This document shows, one piece after another, positions 16,854-25,314 of a DNA stretch of 50,242 nt. Origin of the DNA: Chloroflexota bacterium (GTDB taxonomy: Bacteria; Chloroflexota; Dehalococcoidia; Lucifugimonadales; UBA3495); the NCBI GenBank assembly GCA_022573285.1, contig JACZUF010000022.1, forward strand, positions 1-50,242, given 5' to 3'. Made by a program: the position numbers and the translations under genes. Position 1 is the stretch's first letter. Every line of letters begins with the position of its first letter. The notes beneath the pieces are model-generated. The model saw only the letters and a program-made list of their open reading frames with translations, did not search any database and was not told the DNA's origin.

Positions 16854-17987
16854 TTAGGCGGTTTTGGCCTGGGCCAGCGGGCTCAGGTCCATCAACTGGT
16901 GCATCTCGCCGTTGACCAGCAGTTCCGCCGTCATCTCGGCTAGGACCGCCGCCATCAGGAACCCGTCGGTGCTGGAAACGGCAAGGTATATCCCCTCTAT
17001 TCCCGGCAATGGGCCGGCCAAGGGAATGCGGCCCGGTGTAGAGGCGGCGCAAGCGGCGATGGTCTCGATCCCCGAGGGTTGAAAACCGGGGATGATGGCC
17101 GCTACCCCCCCCAGCAGCCATTCCTGGGCTTCGGCGGAGGGCTGGGAATCGAATCCGGCGGAGTCGAACCTGCTCCCAGCGTGGACCAGTCCGTCCTTCC
17201 GGGAGACGATATTCACCCCGTTCCAGCGGACGGCGCAGTTCAGCGGGGCCGCCGTCCCCAGGGACAGGTGTAGTTTCTGGAGACCGTAGGGTTCCACCGG
17301 CAGGTCGAAGCCCAGCCAATCAGACACGGCTCTCGCTGTCCAGGCGCCGATGGCCAGGACAACGGACGAACACTCCAGCGAGCTCCCGTCTCCCAGGGCA
17401 ATGCTTTTGATACGCCCGCCGGTCACGTCCAGACCCACGGCCTGCGTCCCACGCTGGATCACCACGCCCTCTGCCTCGGCCGCGTTTGAAAGCGCCACCA
17501 TGAATAGCCTCAGGTCCATCTGGATGCAGTCGTGGTGCAGCATCCCGCCGGTGATCGACCCGGAGAGATGGAGCTCGATCTCAAGGGCGGTGGCGCCATC
17601 CACCCATTCGGCCCTGAGTCCGGCGGCCGTCATGTCGCCCAGGATGCGGCGGACCTCCCGTTCCTCGTCGTCGTTGGTCGCCGCGTACAGATGGCGGACA
17701 TCTTGCTCCCCGAAATCCACTCCGCCGATTTCTTTTATCTGGGGGAAGCGGCGGCGCCAAAGGGCGAGACTCTCAGCGCCCAAAGCGATCTTGTAGGCGT
17801 CATCGTCGCCCGAGGCAGGCTGAATGTTCCCCGCTGAGTCTCCCGTGGACCCTGAGCCGGGTCCCTCCTGCTCCAGCAGGGTCACGGACACACCCATGGC
17901 GGCGAGCCGGTAGGCCACGAAGCAGCCGACCACCCCTCCGCCGACCACGGCCACCGTTCCAGCTATGTTGTTCTGAGAACCGGACAT
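16854..17987 (-). CDS. FAD-dependent oxidoreductase, D-amino-acid/glycine oxidase (DAO) fold
   Basis: A 377-residue flavoprotein. The N-terminal Rossmann dinucleotide motif is VAVVGGGVVGCFVAYRLAAMG (residues about 12-32), followed by the acidic ribose binder VTLLEQEGPGSGSTGDSAG. The C-terminal flavin motif is GIEGIYLAVSSTDGFLMAAV, typical of the DAO family (ThiO, DadA, sarcosine oxidase). It likely oxidises an amine or amino acid. It is 3 nt downstream of the MDR reductase gene on the same strand, so the two are co-transcribed. The substrate is not evident. Confidence 0.82.
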   Translation of the reverse strand: MSGSQNNIAGTVAVVGGGVVGCFVAYRLAAMGVSVTLLEQEGPGSGSTGDSAGNIQPASGDDDAYKIALGAESLALWRRRFPQIKEIGGVDFGEQDVRHLYAATNDDEEREVRRILGDMTAAGLRAEWVDGATALEIELHLSGSITGGMLHHDCIQMDLRLFMVALSNAAEAEGVVIQRGTQAVGLDVTGGRIKSIALGDGSSLECSSVVLAIGAWTARAVSDWLGFDLPVEPYGLQKLHLSLGTAAPLNCAVRWNGVNIVSRKDGLVHAGSRFDSAGFDSQPSAEAQEWLLGGVAAIIPGFQPSGIETIAACAASTPGRIPLAGPLPGIEGIYLAVSSTDGFLMAAVLAEMTAELLVNGEMHQLMDLSPLAQAKTA

Positions 17988-17990
17988 GAC

Positions 17991-18971
17991 CTAGGCTGGG
18001 CTAACATCGACGATGACCTTACCGATGGCGCCGCCCTCGACCGCCAGGTGAGCGTCTCTTAGTTGTTCCAGAGGAAAATGAGGGCCTGGGTAATGGGTCA
18101 GTTTGCCCTGTTCAAGCCAAGAAGTGATGTCGGTGATGGCGGCCGCTTTGGCGGGCTCGGGCATGTCGTAGACCAACACCATGCGGACAGTCACGTTGGA
18201 AGACTTGAATTTGAGCGGCACGGTGGGCCCTTGGGCGCTCCCCGCGGAATATACCGCCAACACCCCGGATGACCTGAGCGCTTGCAGGCTCACCGGGAAG
18301 TTGGCCGCCATATCGACCTCCACGATGTGGTCTACGCCCCTGCCGCCGGTCACATCGAAGATCCTGGCCGCCGTATTCCCTTCGCGGTAGTTGATGGTGT
18401 GGTCGGCCCCGGCCAACCGGGCGATCTGGGCTTTCTCCTCGGAGCTTACGGTGCTGATGACGGTGGCGCCGCCCAGCTTGGCCTGTTGTATCGCGTAGTG
18501 GCCGACGGCGCCGGCGCCGCCGGTGACCAGAACGGTCTTTCCGGTGACCGGGCCATCGGCGAATACGCAGCGGTGGGCGGTCATGGCGGGGACGCCCAGT
18601 CCCGCGCCCATCTCGAAGCTGGTGTTGTCAGGAAGGCGGACGGCGTGTCCGGTGGGCTGGACGGTGTACTCTGCCCCCGTGCCAAAGGGCCGGCTGAACT
18701 GGGACTCGAACAGCCAGACCCGCTCGCCGGTCCGAGATTGAGGAACGCCGGGGCCGACGGCGTCGATCACGCCGGACCCGTCTTGGTTGGGGATGACTCT
18801 GGGGAACTCCATCTGGCTGGTCAGCCCCTGCCGGCGTTTCCAGTCGGATGGGTTCACGCCCGAGGAGACCACCCGCACCCGCACCTCATCCGGCCCCGGC
18901 TCGGGGTCCGGCATCTCTCCGTATTCGATGATGTCCGCAGGGCCGTTACGCTCGTACCAGACCGCTTTCAT
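17991..18971 (-). CDS. NADPH:quinone oxidoreductase-like MDR protein
   Basis: A 326-residue medium-chain reductase. VSSGVNPSDWKRRQGLT lies near residue 36, and the NADPH-binding GKTVLVTGGAGAVGHYAIQQAKLGGATVI lies near 144; no zinc-ligand cysteine cluster is seen, which places it with quinone oxidoreductases (QOR/zeta-crystallin type) rather than alcohol dehydrogenases. It starts with MKAVWYERNGPADIIEYGEMP, the usual opening of this group. The DAO-type flavoenzyme gene follows after 3 nt. Substrate unknown. Confidence 0.85.
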   Translation of the reverse strand: MKAVWYERNGPADIIEYGEMPDPEPGPDEVRVRVVSSGVNPSDWKRRQGLTSQMEFPRVIPNQDGSGVIDAVGPGVPQSRTGERVWLFESQFSRPFGTGAEYTVQPTGHAVRLPDNTSFEMGAGLGVPAMTAHRCVFADGPVTGKTVLVTGGAGAVGHYAIQQAKLGGATVISTVSSEEKAQIARLAGADHTINYREGNTAARIFDVTGGRGVDHIVEVDMAANFPVSLQALRSSGVLAVYSAGSAQGPTVPLKFKSSNVTVRMVLVYDMPEPAKAAAITDITSWLEQGKLTHYPGPHFPLEQLRDAHLAVEGGAIGKVIVDVSPA

Positions 18972-19021
18972 GGCTTCCCGTTTGATGTGATTTTCACGAG
19001 GGCTGAGTTAAGGTCCAGTGT

Positions 19022-20199
19022 CTATGTCCGGGTGGCGTAGTCCGACTTGGCCCGGTCGAGGGCCCTCGACCGGCCGGCCTTCAGGGTTTCCTGGTGTTCG
19101 AACGCCCATTCGTTAGAAGCGGCGGTGCTCAGGGTCGTGCCCTGGAATTGGGGCATCACGTAACGGGCCAGAAGCTCGAAGCTGTGGAGCACCTGCTCCC
19201 TTGGCGCCCAGTCGATGGTCTGGACCATGAAGCCGCCGAAGCCGCCGCGCTGCGCTTTTCAAGCCTGCGGATGCCGGCCACGCAGTCGTCGGGGTCGCCG
19301 ATGATCCAGGTGCCGTTGTCCACCATGGCGTCGATGATCTTTTCCGGCGGTCCGTCGATCACCTTGTCCCGGCCCATGGTGTGTTCGAAATATTCAGCCT
19401 GGTAGCGGCCCGCGCCCAGTCTCGCCTGTGCCAAAGCCTCTTTCCGGGACTCGGCGAGGTGCACCGGGATCACCAGACGCCAGTCGAACCGGTCCACCAC
19501 CTTGTTGTGCTCGGCGGCCGATTCCTCGGCGACATCCCATAGCGCCGCCAGGTCGGTTTCTCCATCGGACGGGTCCCGGGCCTGGGTGATGGTCAGCACC
19601 GAAGCGCCGTACTTGCCGGCCAGGGCGACGCCGGCCGGAGATTGGACCGAGGCTGCGGCGATGGGCATATGAGGCTTGGTGTAGGGACGGAGTTGCAGCA
19701 TGGCCTCGCGGAGCTCGAACCAGTCGCTCTTGTAGGTGATGGGCTCGGTCTCGGTCATCAGGCGCAGGATAATGCCGAAAGCCTCGTCCATGCGCTGGCG
19801 CTGTGTGGTGGGGTCTATGCCCAACATGTAGGCGTCGCCGGGCAGCGCGCCGGGCCCCACGCCCAACATCACCCGTCCGTGGGTCATGTGGTCCAACTGC
19901 ACCATCCGGTTGGCGACCATGAAGGGATGGTGATAGGGCAGGCTGATCACGCCGGTGCCCAGCTTGATGTGCTTGGTGCGGTCCGCGGCCACGCCGATGA
20001 ATATCTCGGGGGAGGAGATGGTCTCCCAACCGGCGCTGTGGTGCTCGCCGATCCAGGCTTCGTCATAGCCGAGGAAGTCGAGCCACTGCACCAGTTCCAG
20101 GTCGCGGTCCAGGGCCAACGTGGGGTTTTCGCCGACCCGGTGGAAAGGCCCCATGAAGATCCCAAATTTCATTCGTTCTGGTAGAGCCATGTCGGTCAA
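19022..20199 (-). pseudogene. LLM class oxidoreductase with a frameshift near 19240
   Basis: The N-terminal 320 residues (from MTDMALPERMKFGIFMGPFH) are a normal LLM monooxygenase: AWIGEHHSAGWETI, IKLGTGVISLPYHHPFMVANRM, GRVMLGVGPGALPGDAYMLG. After IIGDPDDCVAGIRRLEKRS the frame turns into low-sense sequence, while the family-typical C-terminus (GGFGGFMVQTIDWAPREQVL through to ATRT at 19022) continues in another frame. A one-base loss (or two-base gain) in the GC-rich stretch around 19235-19250 explains it. It may be a sequencing or assembly error or a recent inactivation. The C-terminal part reads as conserved, favouring a recent event or an error. A good promoter precedes it. Confidence 0.8.
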
Positions 20200-20276
20200 A
20201 TCTCCTAACGGATTGGCCCACCGAATTGCCGGCCTCCGGGGTCGACATAAGATAGTTGCGGTGGGTGATTGGGCGC

Positions 20277-20306
20277 ATTATAGCTTTCCATACTTTGCAA
20301 TGCCAA
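20277..20306 (-). promoter_or_regulatory. Sigma-70 promoter for the LLM gene at 19022-20199
   Basis: On the minus strand TTGGCA (20301-20306) and TATAAT (20277-20282) are separated by 18 nt, near-consensus for a housekeeping promoter. The -10 ends 77 nt before the ATG at 20199. Confidence 0.65.
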
Positions 20307-20450
20307 CGAGCAAGGGGTAGTTGAGCGTAGTTCCGGATGCCGTTTGACGCCGCCCGTTGCCGGTAGTAGTCTACGCCTGCCCAACGGTGAAAGGCGGGCG
20401 CCGGAATCGACAAACATTCCGGAATTTTATTGCGGAAAGGAAGGCCTAAC

Positions 20451-21236
20451 ATGAAGTACGAAGGCATGATTGCGGAAACCGTGCTCATCAACGGACACGA
20501 AGGAGACCAGATTGACGCCTATCTGGCCCGGCCCCTGGGACCCGGCCCCTATGGGAGCGTGGTCTTGATCCACCACATGCCCGGCTGGGATGAGGCCTCC
20601 AAGGAGATGGCCCGTAAGCTGGCCTACAACGGCTTCGCCACCATCTCGCCCAACCTGCACTTCCGCGAGGGCAAGGCCACTCCCACGGACAACAGCACCA
20701 GCATCCGCGAGGCGGGCGGCATGCCCGACGTCCGCACCATGGGCGACGTCGAAGCGGCGATGAAGTACCTGCGCAGCCTGCCCTATACCAACGGCAAGGT
20801 TGGGCTCATCGGGTTCTGCTCCGGTGGACGCCAGACCTATCTGGGCGCCTGCACCCTGGCCGGCGTGGACGCCGCAGTCGACTGCTGGGGCGGCGGCGTA
20901 ACCAAGGGGAACGACGAGCTTTCCCCCGCCATGCCCCGCTGGCCCATCGAGTTCACCGAGGGACTCAACTGCCCACTCTTGGGATTGTTCGGTGAAGAGG
21001 ACGGCAGGCCGTCGCCGGCCGACGTGGCCGAGACCGAGGCGGAGTTGAAGCGCTTGGGCAAGGACTTCGAGTTCCACATGTATCCCAACGCTGGCCACGG
21101 TTTCTTCGCCGTCGACCGGACCAGCTACCGCCAAGAGGCGGCAGTGGACGGCTGGGAAAAGGTGATTGGCTTCTTCGGGAAGCACCTGGGCGCCGGCGTC
21201 ACCGCTGGACGCGAGGCCGTGACCGCCGCCGACTAG
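20451..21236 (+). CDS. Dienelactone hydrolase family protein
   Basis: A 261-residue alpha/beta hydrolase of the dienelactone hydrolase type. The nucleophile elbow is GLIGFCSGGRQT with cysteine as in true DLH enzymes (about residue 123), the acid lies in FGEEDGRPSP (about 183), and the histidine in PNAGHGFFAVDR (about 214). The oxyanion region is VVLIHHMPGWDEASKEMARKLA. The ATG at 20451 follows AAAGGAAGG. Such enzymes hydrolyse enol-lactones formed after aromatic ring cleavage, which fits the extradiol dioxygenase gene next door. A strong terminator follows, so it is a separate unit from the dioxygenase. Confidence 0.86.
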   Translation: MKYEGMIAETVLINGHEGDQIDAYLARPLGPGPYGSVVLIHHMPGWDEASKEMARKLAYNGFATISPNLHFREGKATPTDNSTSIREAGGMPDVRTMGDVEAAMKYLRSLPYTNGKVGLIGFCSGGRQTYLGACTLAGVDAAVDCWGGGVTKGNDELSPAMPRWPIEFTEGLNCPLLGLFGEEDGRPSPADVAETEAELKRLGKDFEFHMYPNAGHGFFAVDRTSYRQEAAVDGWEKVIGFFGKHLGAGVTAGREAVTAAD

Positions 21237-21272
21237 AATCGACGTAGCCGGCCGACCAGCAAGTCATTAAAA

Positions 21273-21305
21273 CGACCGGGGTCCAGAATGGCCCCGGTCG
21301 TTTTT
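21273..21305 (+). terminator. Rho-independent terminator after the dienelactone hydrolase gene
   Basis: Nine-base arms CGACCGGGG (21273-21281) and CCCCGGTCG (21292-21300) are perfectly complementary and followed by five T. It lies about 36 nt beyond the stop codon. Confidence 0.88.
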
Positions 21306-21430
21306 GTCCTGACGCAGATTGCCAGACCGGCAGGGAGATGTTGCGAATTCTCCCGTTCCGGCGGATTATGTATCCAACAATTTTCTTTCACTTCCATTAA
21401 GTTAGGGAATACCAAACGGAAGGAGTGGAC

Positions 21431-22480
21431 ATGGCTGAGATCGTATTGGGCCTCGGCACTTCCCACAGCCCCATGTTGAGCCTGCCCAGCGAGTTGTGGA
21501 GCGAATACGCCGCCCGTGACCAGGGCAACCCCATGCTGCTGTCCCTGGAGGACGGCTCGACGAAGACCTACGAAGAACTCCTGGAGACGGCCGACCCGGC
21601 CATCGCCCAACGGCTGACCCCCGAGGTCTTTCAGGCCCAGTACGAGGCCTGCCAAAAGGCCATCGTCACCCTGGAAGAAGCCCTGGCCGAGGCCGACCCC
21701 GACGTGGTGGTGATCGTGGGCGACGACCAGGAAGAGCTATTCTTCGACGACAACATGCCCCTGTTCTCCATCTACTGGGGCGACACGATGCACCTCACGC
21801 CCCGGCCCATGGGCGACAACCCCTCCCCGGCGACCAAGGCCTCAATGTGGGGCTACGGCGACGTGGAGATGGACGTTCCCGTGGACTCAGAGCTGGGCTT
21901 GCACCTCATCCAGAGTCTGATCGAAGACGATTTCGACATCGCCCAGTCCCGCTACATGAACGAACAGGCCGGCGGCGCCGTCGGGCCCATCGGCTACCTG
22001 AACACCCAGCTAGTCACCAAGACCAGACCCCAGGCGATGCCCCACGCCTACGCCTACGTGGTCAAGCGCATAATGAACGACAAGATCAGGCCCATCGTGC
22101 CGCTGACCCAGAACACCTTCTATCCGCCCAACCAGCCCACTCCCAGGCGGTGCTACAACCTGGGCAAGGCCATAGCCAAGGCGGTCAAGAACTGGGACAG
22201 CGGCAAGAAGGTGGCCGTGGTTGCGTCCGGCGGCCTGAGCCACTTCCTGGTGGACGAAGAGATCGACCAGATGGCCATCAAAGGGATGCGGGAGAAGGAC
22301 GCCGACCTGCTGGCATCCATGCCCCGCTACCGGTTGAACTCTGGTAGCTCTGAGATACTCAACTGGGTCACGGCAGCCGGGGCCCTGGAGCACCTGGACA
22401 TGGAACTGGTGGACTACGTTCCGGTGTACCGCTCGCCAGCCGGCACCGGCGGCGGCTGGGCATTCGCCCTCTGGCGCTAG
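21431..22480 (+). CDS. Class III extradiol ring-cleavage dioxygenase (LigB-type)
   Basis: A 349-residue protein of the LigB fold, which splits catechol-type rings beside the hydroxyl pair using non-haem iron(II). The early histidine of GLGTSHSPMLSL (about residue 12), VVIVGDDQEELFFDDNMP (near 97), and SGGLSHFLVDEEID near 275 match the catalytic and ligand regions of protocatechuate 4,5-dioxygenase and gallate/3-O-methylgallate dioxygenases. The ATG at 21431 follows AAGGAG. It is flanked by hydrolases that could process ring-cleavage products. Exact substrate uncertain. Confidence 0.82.
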   Translation: MAEIVLGLGTSHSPMLSLPSELWSEYAARDQGNPMLLSLEDGSTKTYEELLETADPAIAQRLTPEVFQAQYEACQKAIVTLEEALAEADPDVVVIVGDDQEELFFDDNMPLFSIYWGDTMHLTPRPMGDNPSPATKASMWGYGDVEMDVPVDSELGLHLIQSLIEDDFDIAQSRYMNEQAGGAVGPIGYLNTQLVTKTRPQAMPHAYAYVVKRIMNDKIRPIVPLTQNTFYPPNQPTPRRCYNLGKAIAKAVKNWDSGKKVAVVASGGLSHFLVDEEIDQMAIKGMREKDADLLASMPRYRLNSGSSEILNWVTAAGALEHLDMELVDYVPVYRSPAGTGGGWAFALWR

Positions 22481-22504
22481 ACCGGCAGATTAAACCAGTA
22501 GGTG

Positions 22505-22539
22505 CATTAATGCCTTTAAAGGCTTTAAAGGCATTAATG
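22505..22539. repeat. Perfect AT-rich inverted repeat between dioxygenase and hydrolase genes
   Basis: Two 16-base arms (22505-22520, CATTAATGCCTTTAAA, and its exact complement at 22524-22539) flank GGC. It starts 25 nt after the dioxygenase stop. There is no T-run, so it is not a normal terminator; it may be an mRNA-stabilising hairpin or an operator. Its low GC content stands out. Confidence 0.8.
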
Positions 22540-22648
22540 GCGCCAAGCACGGCCCGCCCGGATGTACCGTCTAGGCGGGCCGGTCTGAGTCCGGAGTAAC
22601 CGGACGATTCCCATCGGATTTCCACCCGGCGAATTCGAGGATTTATAG

Positions 22649-23530
22649 ATGGCACAGGCCCCGCGCGACGAATGGGCGACGGTTGACGGGTTGAGCTTCC
22701 ACTACCGGGACTGGGGCGGGTCCGGCCGGCCGCTGATGCTGCTCCACGGGTTGGCGTCCACTTGCCATATCTGGGACATGGTCGCGCCCATCCTCGCAGA
22801 GGACCACGCCGTGATCGCCCTGGACCTGCGGGGTCACGGCGAGAGCGACAAGCCCAATCATGGCTACGACTTCGCCTCGGTGAGCAAGGACGTGCTGGGC
22901 GTTATCGAACAACTGGGCGGGGACGCTCCAGTAGTGGTCGGCCACTCTTGGGGAGGCAGCGTCGCCCTGGAGTTGGCGGTGATGGCGCCCGAGTCGATGA
23001 AAGGCATGGCCTGGATCGACGGCGGTATGATCGACACATCGGCCCGGCACGCCACCGCTGAGGACGCCAAGTTCGAGATGGCCCCGCCGGACTTCACCGG
23101 GGTGAAGGTGGAGGGATTCTTGGAGCGGGTGCGTACCCGTCACCTGGGCAACGGCATGGCGCCCGAGGTTGCCGGCATCGTCTTGGCCAACTTTGAGATT
23201 CTGGAAGACCAGACGATCAAAGCCCGGCTCACCCGGTCCAACCACCTGCGGATAATCGAAGCCCTCTGGGACCACCGTCCGGCGGAGCTCTACGGGAAGG
23301 TACAATGCCCGGTGCTGATCATGCCGGCCCGTCAGCAGGACAATTCGGCCACCCAGGAACCGGGCCAGCGGCGCCAACGGCGTTTGGCGTCGGTGGACGA
23401 GGCGGAGCAGATGCTGCCCAAGAGCAAGACCGTTTGGCTTGAGGACAGCATCCACGACGTGCCCATCCAGAGACCGGAACTGGTGGCGGACGTGCTTAAA
23501 GGGCATCTGGCGGACGGGTTTTTCGGCTGA
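22649..23530 (+). CDS. Alpha/beta hydrolase
   Basis: A 293-residue alpha/beta hydrolase. The oxyanion loop is LMLLHGLASTCHIWD (near residue 30), ALDLRGHGESDKP follows (near 58), the nucleophile elbow is VVVGHSWGGSVALE with serine near 101, and the histidine is in DSIHDVPIQRP near 270. This pattern is that of C-C-bond or ester hydrolases such as meta-cleavage product hydrolases, which would suit its place downstream of an extradiol dioxygenase, but esterase, lactonase or epoxide hydrolase roles are equally possible. Confidence 0.83.
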   Translation: MAQAPRDEWATVDGLSFHYRDWGGSGRPLMLLHGLASTCHIWDMVAPILAEDHAVIALDLRGHGESDKPNHGYDFASVSKDVLGVIEQLGGDAPVVVGHSWGGSVALELAVMAPESMKGMAWIDGGMIDTSARHATAEDAKFEMAPPDFTGVKVEGFLERVRTRHLGNGMAPEVAGIVLANFEILEDQTIKARLTRSNHLRIIEALWDHRPAELYGKVQCPVLIMPARQQDNSATQEPGQRRQRRLASVDEAEQMLPKSKTVWLEDSIHDVPIQRPELVADVLKGHLADGFFG

Positions 23531-23551
23531 TTCACATTGATTCGCTACCGG

Positions 23552-23582
23552 CGTAGGGGCACGGCACTGCCGTGCCCCTACG
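23552..23582. repeat. 31-nt palindromic repeat, copy 2
   Basis: Identical to the copy at 13435-13465; it lies 21 nt after the hydrolase stop codon. Confidence 0.85.
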
Positions 23583-23694
23583 CCGGGACCCAGAGCAGTG
23601 TCTCTGAAGTAAGCGGTCTCCGACGGTGATGCGTTTGCCGGTAGCCGGAATATCCAAAATGGTAGATGCAGAATAGGTCTGGCCCCAGGCCTTT

Positions 23695-23808
23695 GTCATT
23701 CTGAGGCGCTCCCGACGTCCCGATCGGTATCGGGAGGAAAGAATCTCGTTGTTGCTGGGCCAGCACTACTCAGAAACAAAGAGACCCTTCGTTCCACTCA
23801 GGGTGACA
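23695..23808. repeat. MITE-like intergenic element, copy 1
   Basis: About 114 bp beginning TCATTCTGAGG and ending CTCAGGGTGACA, so its ends are imperfect inverted repeats (GTCAnnCTGAG). The interior has an inverted GTCCCGATCGGTATCGGGA unit, then AAAGAATCTCGTT and AAAGAGACCCTTCG. Related copies are at 43289-43390 (opposite orientation), 43481-43580 and 49259-49346. The 424-nt gap in which it lies (23531-23954) also holds a CCGGCGAAAGCCGG unit near 23900 and no gene. Confidence 0.75.
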
Positions 23809-23954
23809 GTTGCGGGAACTGGTATGGTTAATGCGCAGCGGGTGGTTCGACGGGCTCACCATGAGCGCCTGACTGGAGAGCTAGGTTACCTCGATCCCGG
23901 CGAAAGCCGGAATGACGCCGGCGGCGCCGCCAAATTTCGAAGGGAGTTTTGAAC

Positions 23955-24737
23955 ATGGCCCAAGTCGATTACTCGGCGCTGGACGACCCCAATATTTCCA
24001 CGAACTCCTTCTACCCCCGGCAGGGCTGGACGCCCACTCCGGACGGGGTGCAGGACTACACCATTAACGTTGGTAATGACGGCGGCGGGGGCGAAGAAAT
24101 AGGCTTGTCCTGCCGGTTCTTTCCGGTGGGCAACGGCAGCCCCACCATCCTGTTCTTTTACGGCAACGGCGAGACGGCGGTCGACTATAACTCCATCGCC
24201 CCGATGTACAACCAGATCGGGGTCAACTTCTTCGTGGCCGACTACCGGGGGTACGGGAAGAGCGGCGGCTCACCGTCCTTCACCACCATGCTCTCCGACG
24301 CCAATACCGTGCTTGAGGCCATGCAGATAGTGCTGGGGGCCAGCGGCTATCACGGGCCGGTCTACGTGATGGGACGCTCCATGGGCCGGCATTCCGCCTT
24401 TGAACTGGCCGCCAAGGAGAACCCGGCCATCAGAGGAGTCATCATCGAGAGCGGGCGGCCCAGCCTGGGACAGTTCACCAGTGGGCTGGCCCCACAGCAG
24501 GCCCAGGAGCTGGAAGAAGCCTACCGGGCCAAGGCGGCGTCGATATCGATCCCGGTGTTGGTGATCCACGGGGAGGTGGACACGCTGGCGCCCCTCAAGG
24601 ACGCCGAGGAGATGTTCCAGAGCTTCGCTTCCAAGGATAAGAAGATGCTGATGGTGCCCGGCGCGGGCCATAACGACCTGCTCTTCAAGGGGTTGGACGA
24701 GTACTTCACCGCCATCCGGGATTTCGTTTTCGGGTAA
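23955..24737 (+). CDS. Alpha/beta hydrolase (serine hydrolase, BEM46-like)
   Basis: A 260-residue alpha/beta hydrolase. The oxyanion segment is ILFFYGNGETAVDYNS (near residue 62), DYRGYGKSGGSPSF follows (near 92), the nucleophile elbow is VMGRSMGRHSA with serine near 140, the acid is in IHGEVDTLAPL near 203, and the histidine in VPGAGHNDLLF near 236. The GRSMG elbow and YGNGE loop are typical of the BEM46/ABHD13-like group. The ATG at 23955 follows AAGGGAG; an upstream in-frame start is possible. It precedes the VOC, ThDP and UGSC genes on the same strand. Substrate unknown. Confidence 0.8.
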   Translation: MAQVDYSALDDPNISTNSFYPRQGWTPTPDGVQDYTINVGNDGGGGEEIGLSCRFFPVGNGSPTILFFYGNGETAVDYNSIAPMYNQIGVNFFVADYRGYGKSGGSPSFTTMLSDANTVLEAMQIVLGASGYHGPVYVMGRSMGRHSAFELAAKENPAIRGVIIESGRPSLGQFTSGLAPQQAQELEEAYRAKAASISIPVLVIHGEVDTLAPLKDAEEMFQSFASKDKKMLMVPGAGHNDLLFKGLDEYFTAIRDFVFG

Positions 24738-24795
24738 GATAACGGCCCGGAGCCTGCCGTTCCCCGCAGCCTACCGTCAGAGGAGCCTGATTAAA

Positions 24796-25254
24796 ATGAA
24801 AGCAACCTGCGTGACCCACGTCGGGGTTTGCGTCCGGGACATGGAAAAGTCCCTGAGATTCTACCGGGACGCCCTGGGCATGAAGGTGATCGGCGAGAAG
24901 ATCACCGACATCACCGAGGGCGGGACCCAAACGGCGCGTTTGGACAACTACAAGCGCGAACGCAACACCCGCCATTGGGTCTCTCTGGCCTACGGCGACG
25001 GCGCGACGCCGACCCTCACGCTGACCAGCCATCCGGGGGAGGAACCGGACGGCGAGCCCATCCTCCTTGACCAGGTGGGCATCAGCCACATATCCTTTGG
25101 CGTCGCCGATGTGGCCGGCCTGGCCGACGAATTGGCGGCCAAGGGGTACGAACTGGCCGGGTCCAGGGAGTCGTTCGCCGATGCCAACGGTGAGATCCGC
25201 AGCATCTATGTCCGCGACCCCGACGGCATCTTGGTGCAGTTCAACACTCCCTAA
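24796..25254 (+). CDS. VOC (glyoxalase/bleomycin-resistance) family protein
   Basis: A 152-residue metal-binding VOC protein made of two beta-alpha-beta-beta-beta units. The first opens with VTHVGVCVRDMEKSLRFYRDALG and the second with VGISHISFGVADVAGLADELAAKG, and the C-terminus IRSIYVRDPDGILVQFNT carries the usual C-terminal acidic-ligand strand. Metal ligands would be the histidines of VTHVG and ISHIS. Members include glyoxalase I, extradiol dioxygenases and epimerases; the catalytic role here is not determined. It follows the hydrolase by 58 nt and precedes the ThDP enzyme by 60 nt. Confidence 0.83.
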   Translation: MKATCVTHVGVCVRDMEKSLRFYRDALGMKVIGEKITDITEGGTQTARLDNYKRERNTRHWVSLAYGDGATPTLTLTSHPGEEPDGEPILLDQVGISHISFGVADVAGLADELAAKGYELAGSRESFADANGEIRSIYVRDPDGILVQFNTP

Positions 25255-25314
25255 CCCCACCGTACTCCAGCATAATTTGACACCGGAATAATCTGAGCAA
25301 GGAAGTTTTGAGAT

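Noticed and set aside
22643-23506. A 287-codon frame on the minus strand
   Set aside because: It mirrors the alpha/beta hydrolase gene and shows only the bias expected of GC-rich antisense frames.
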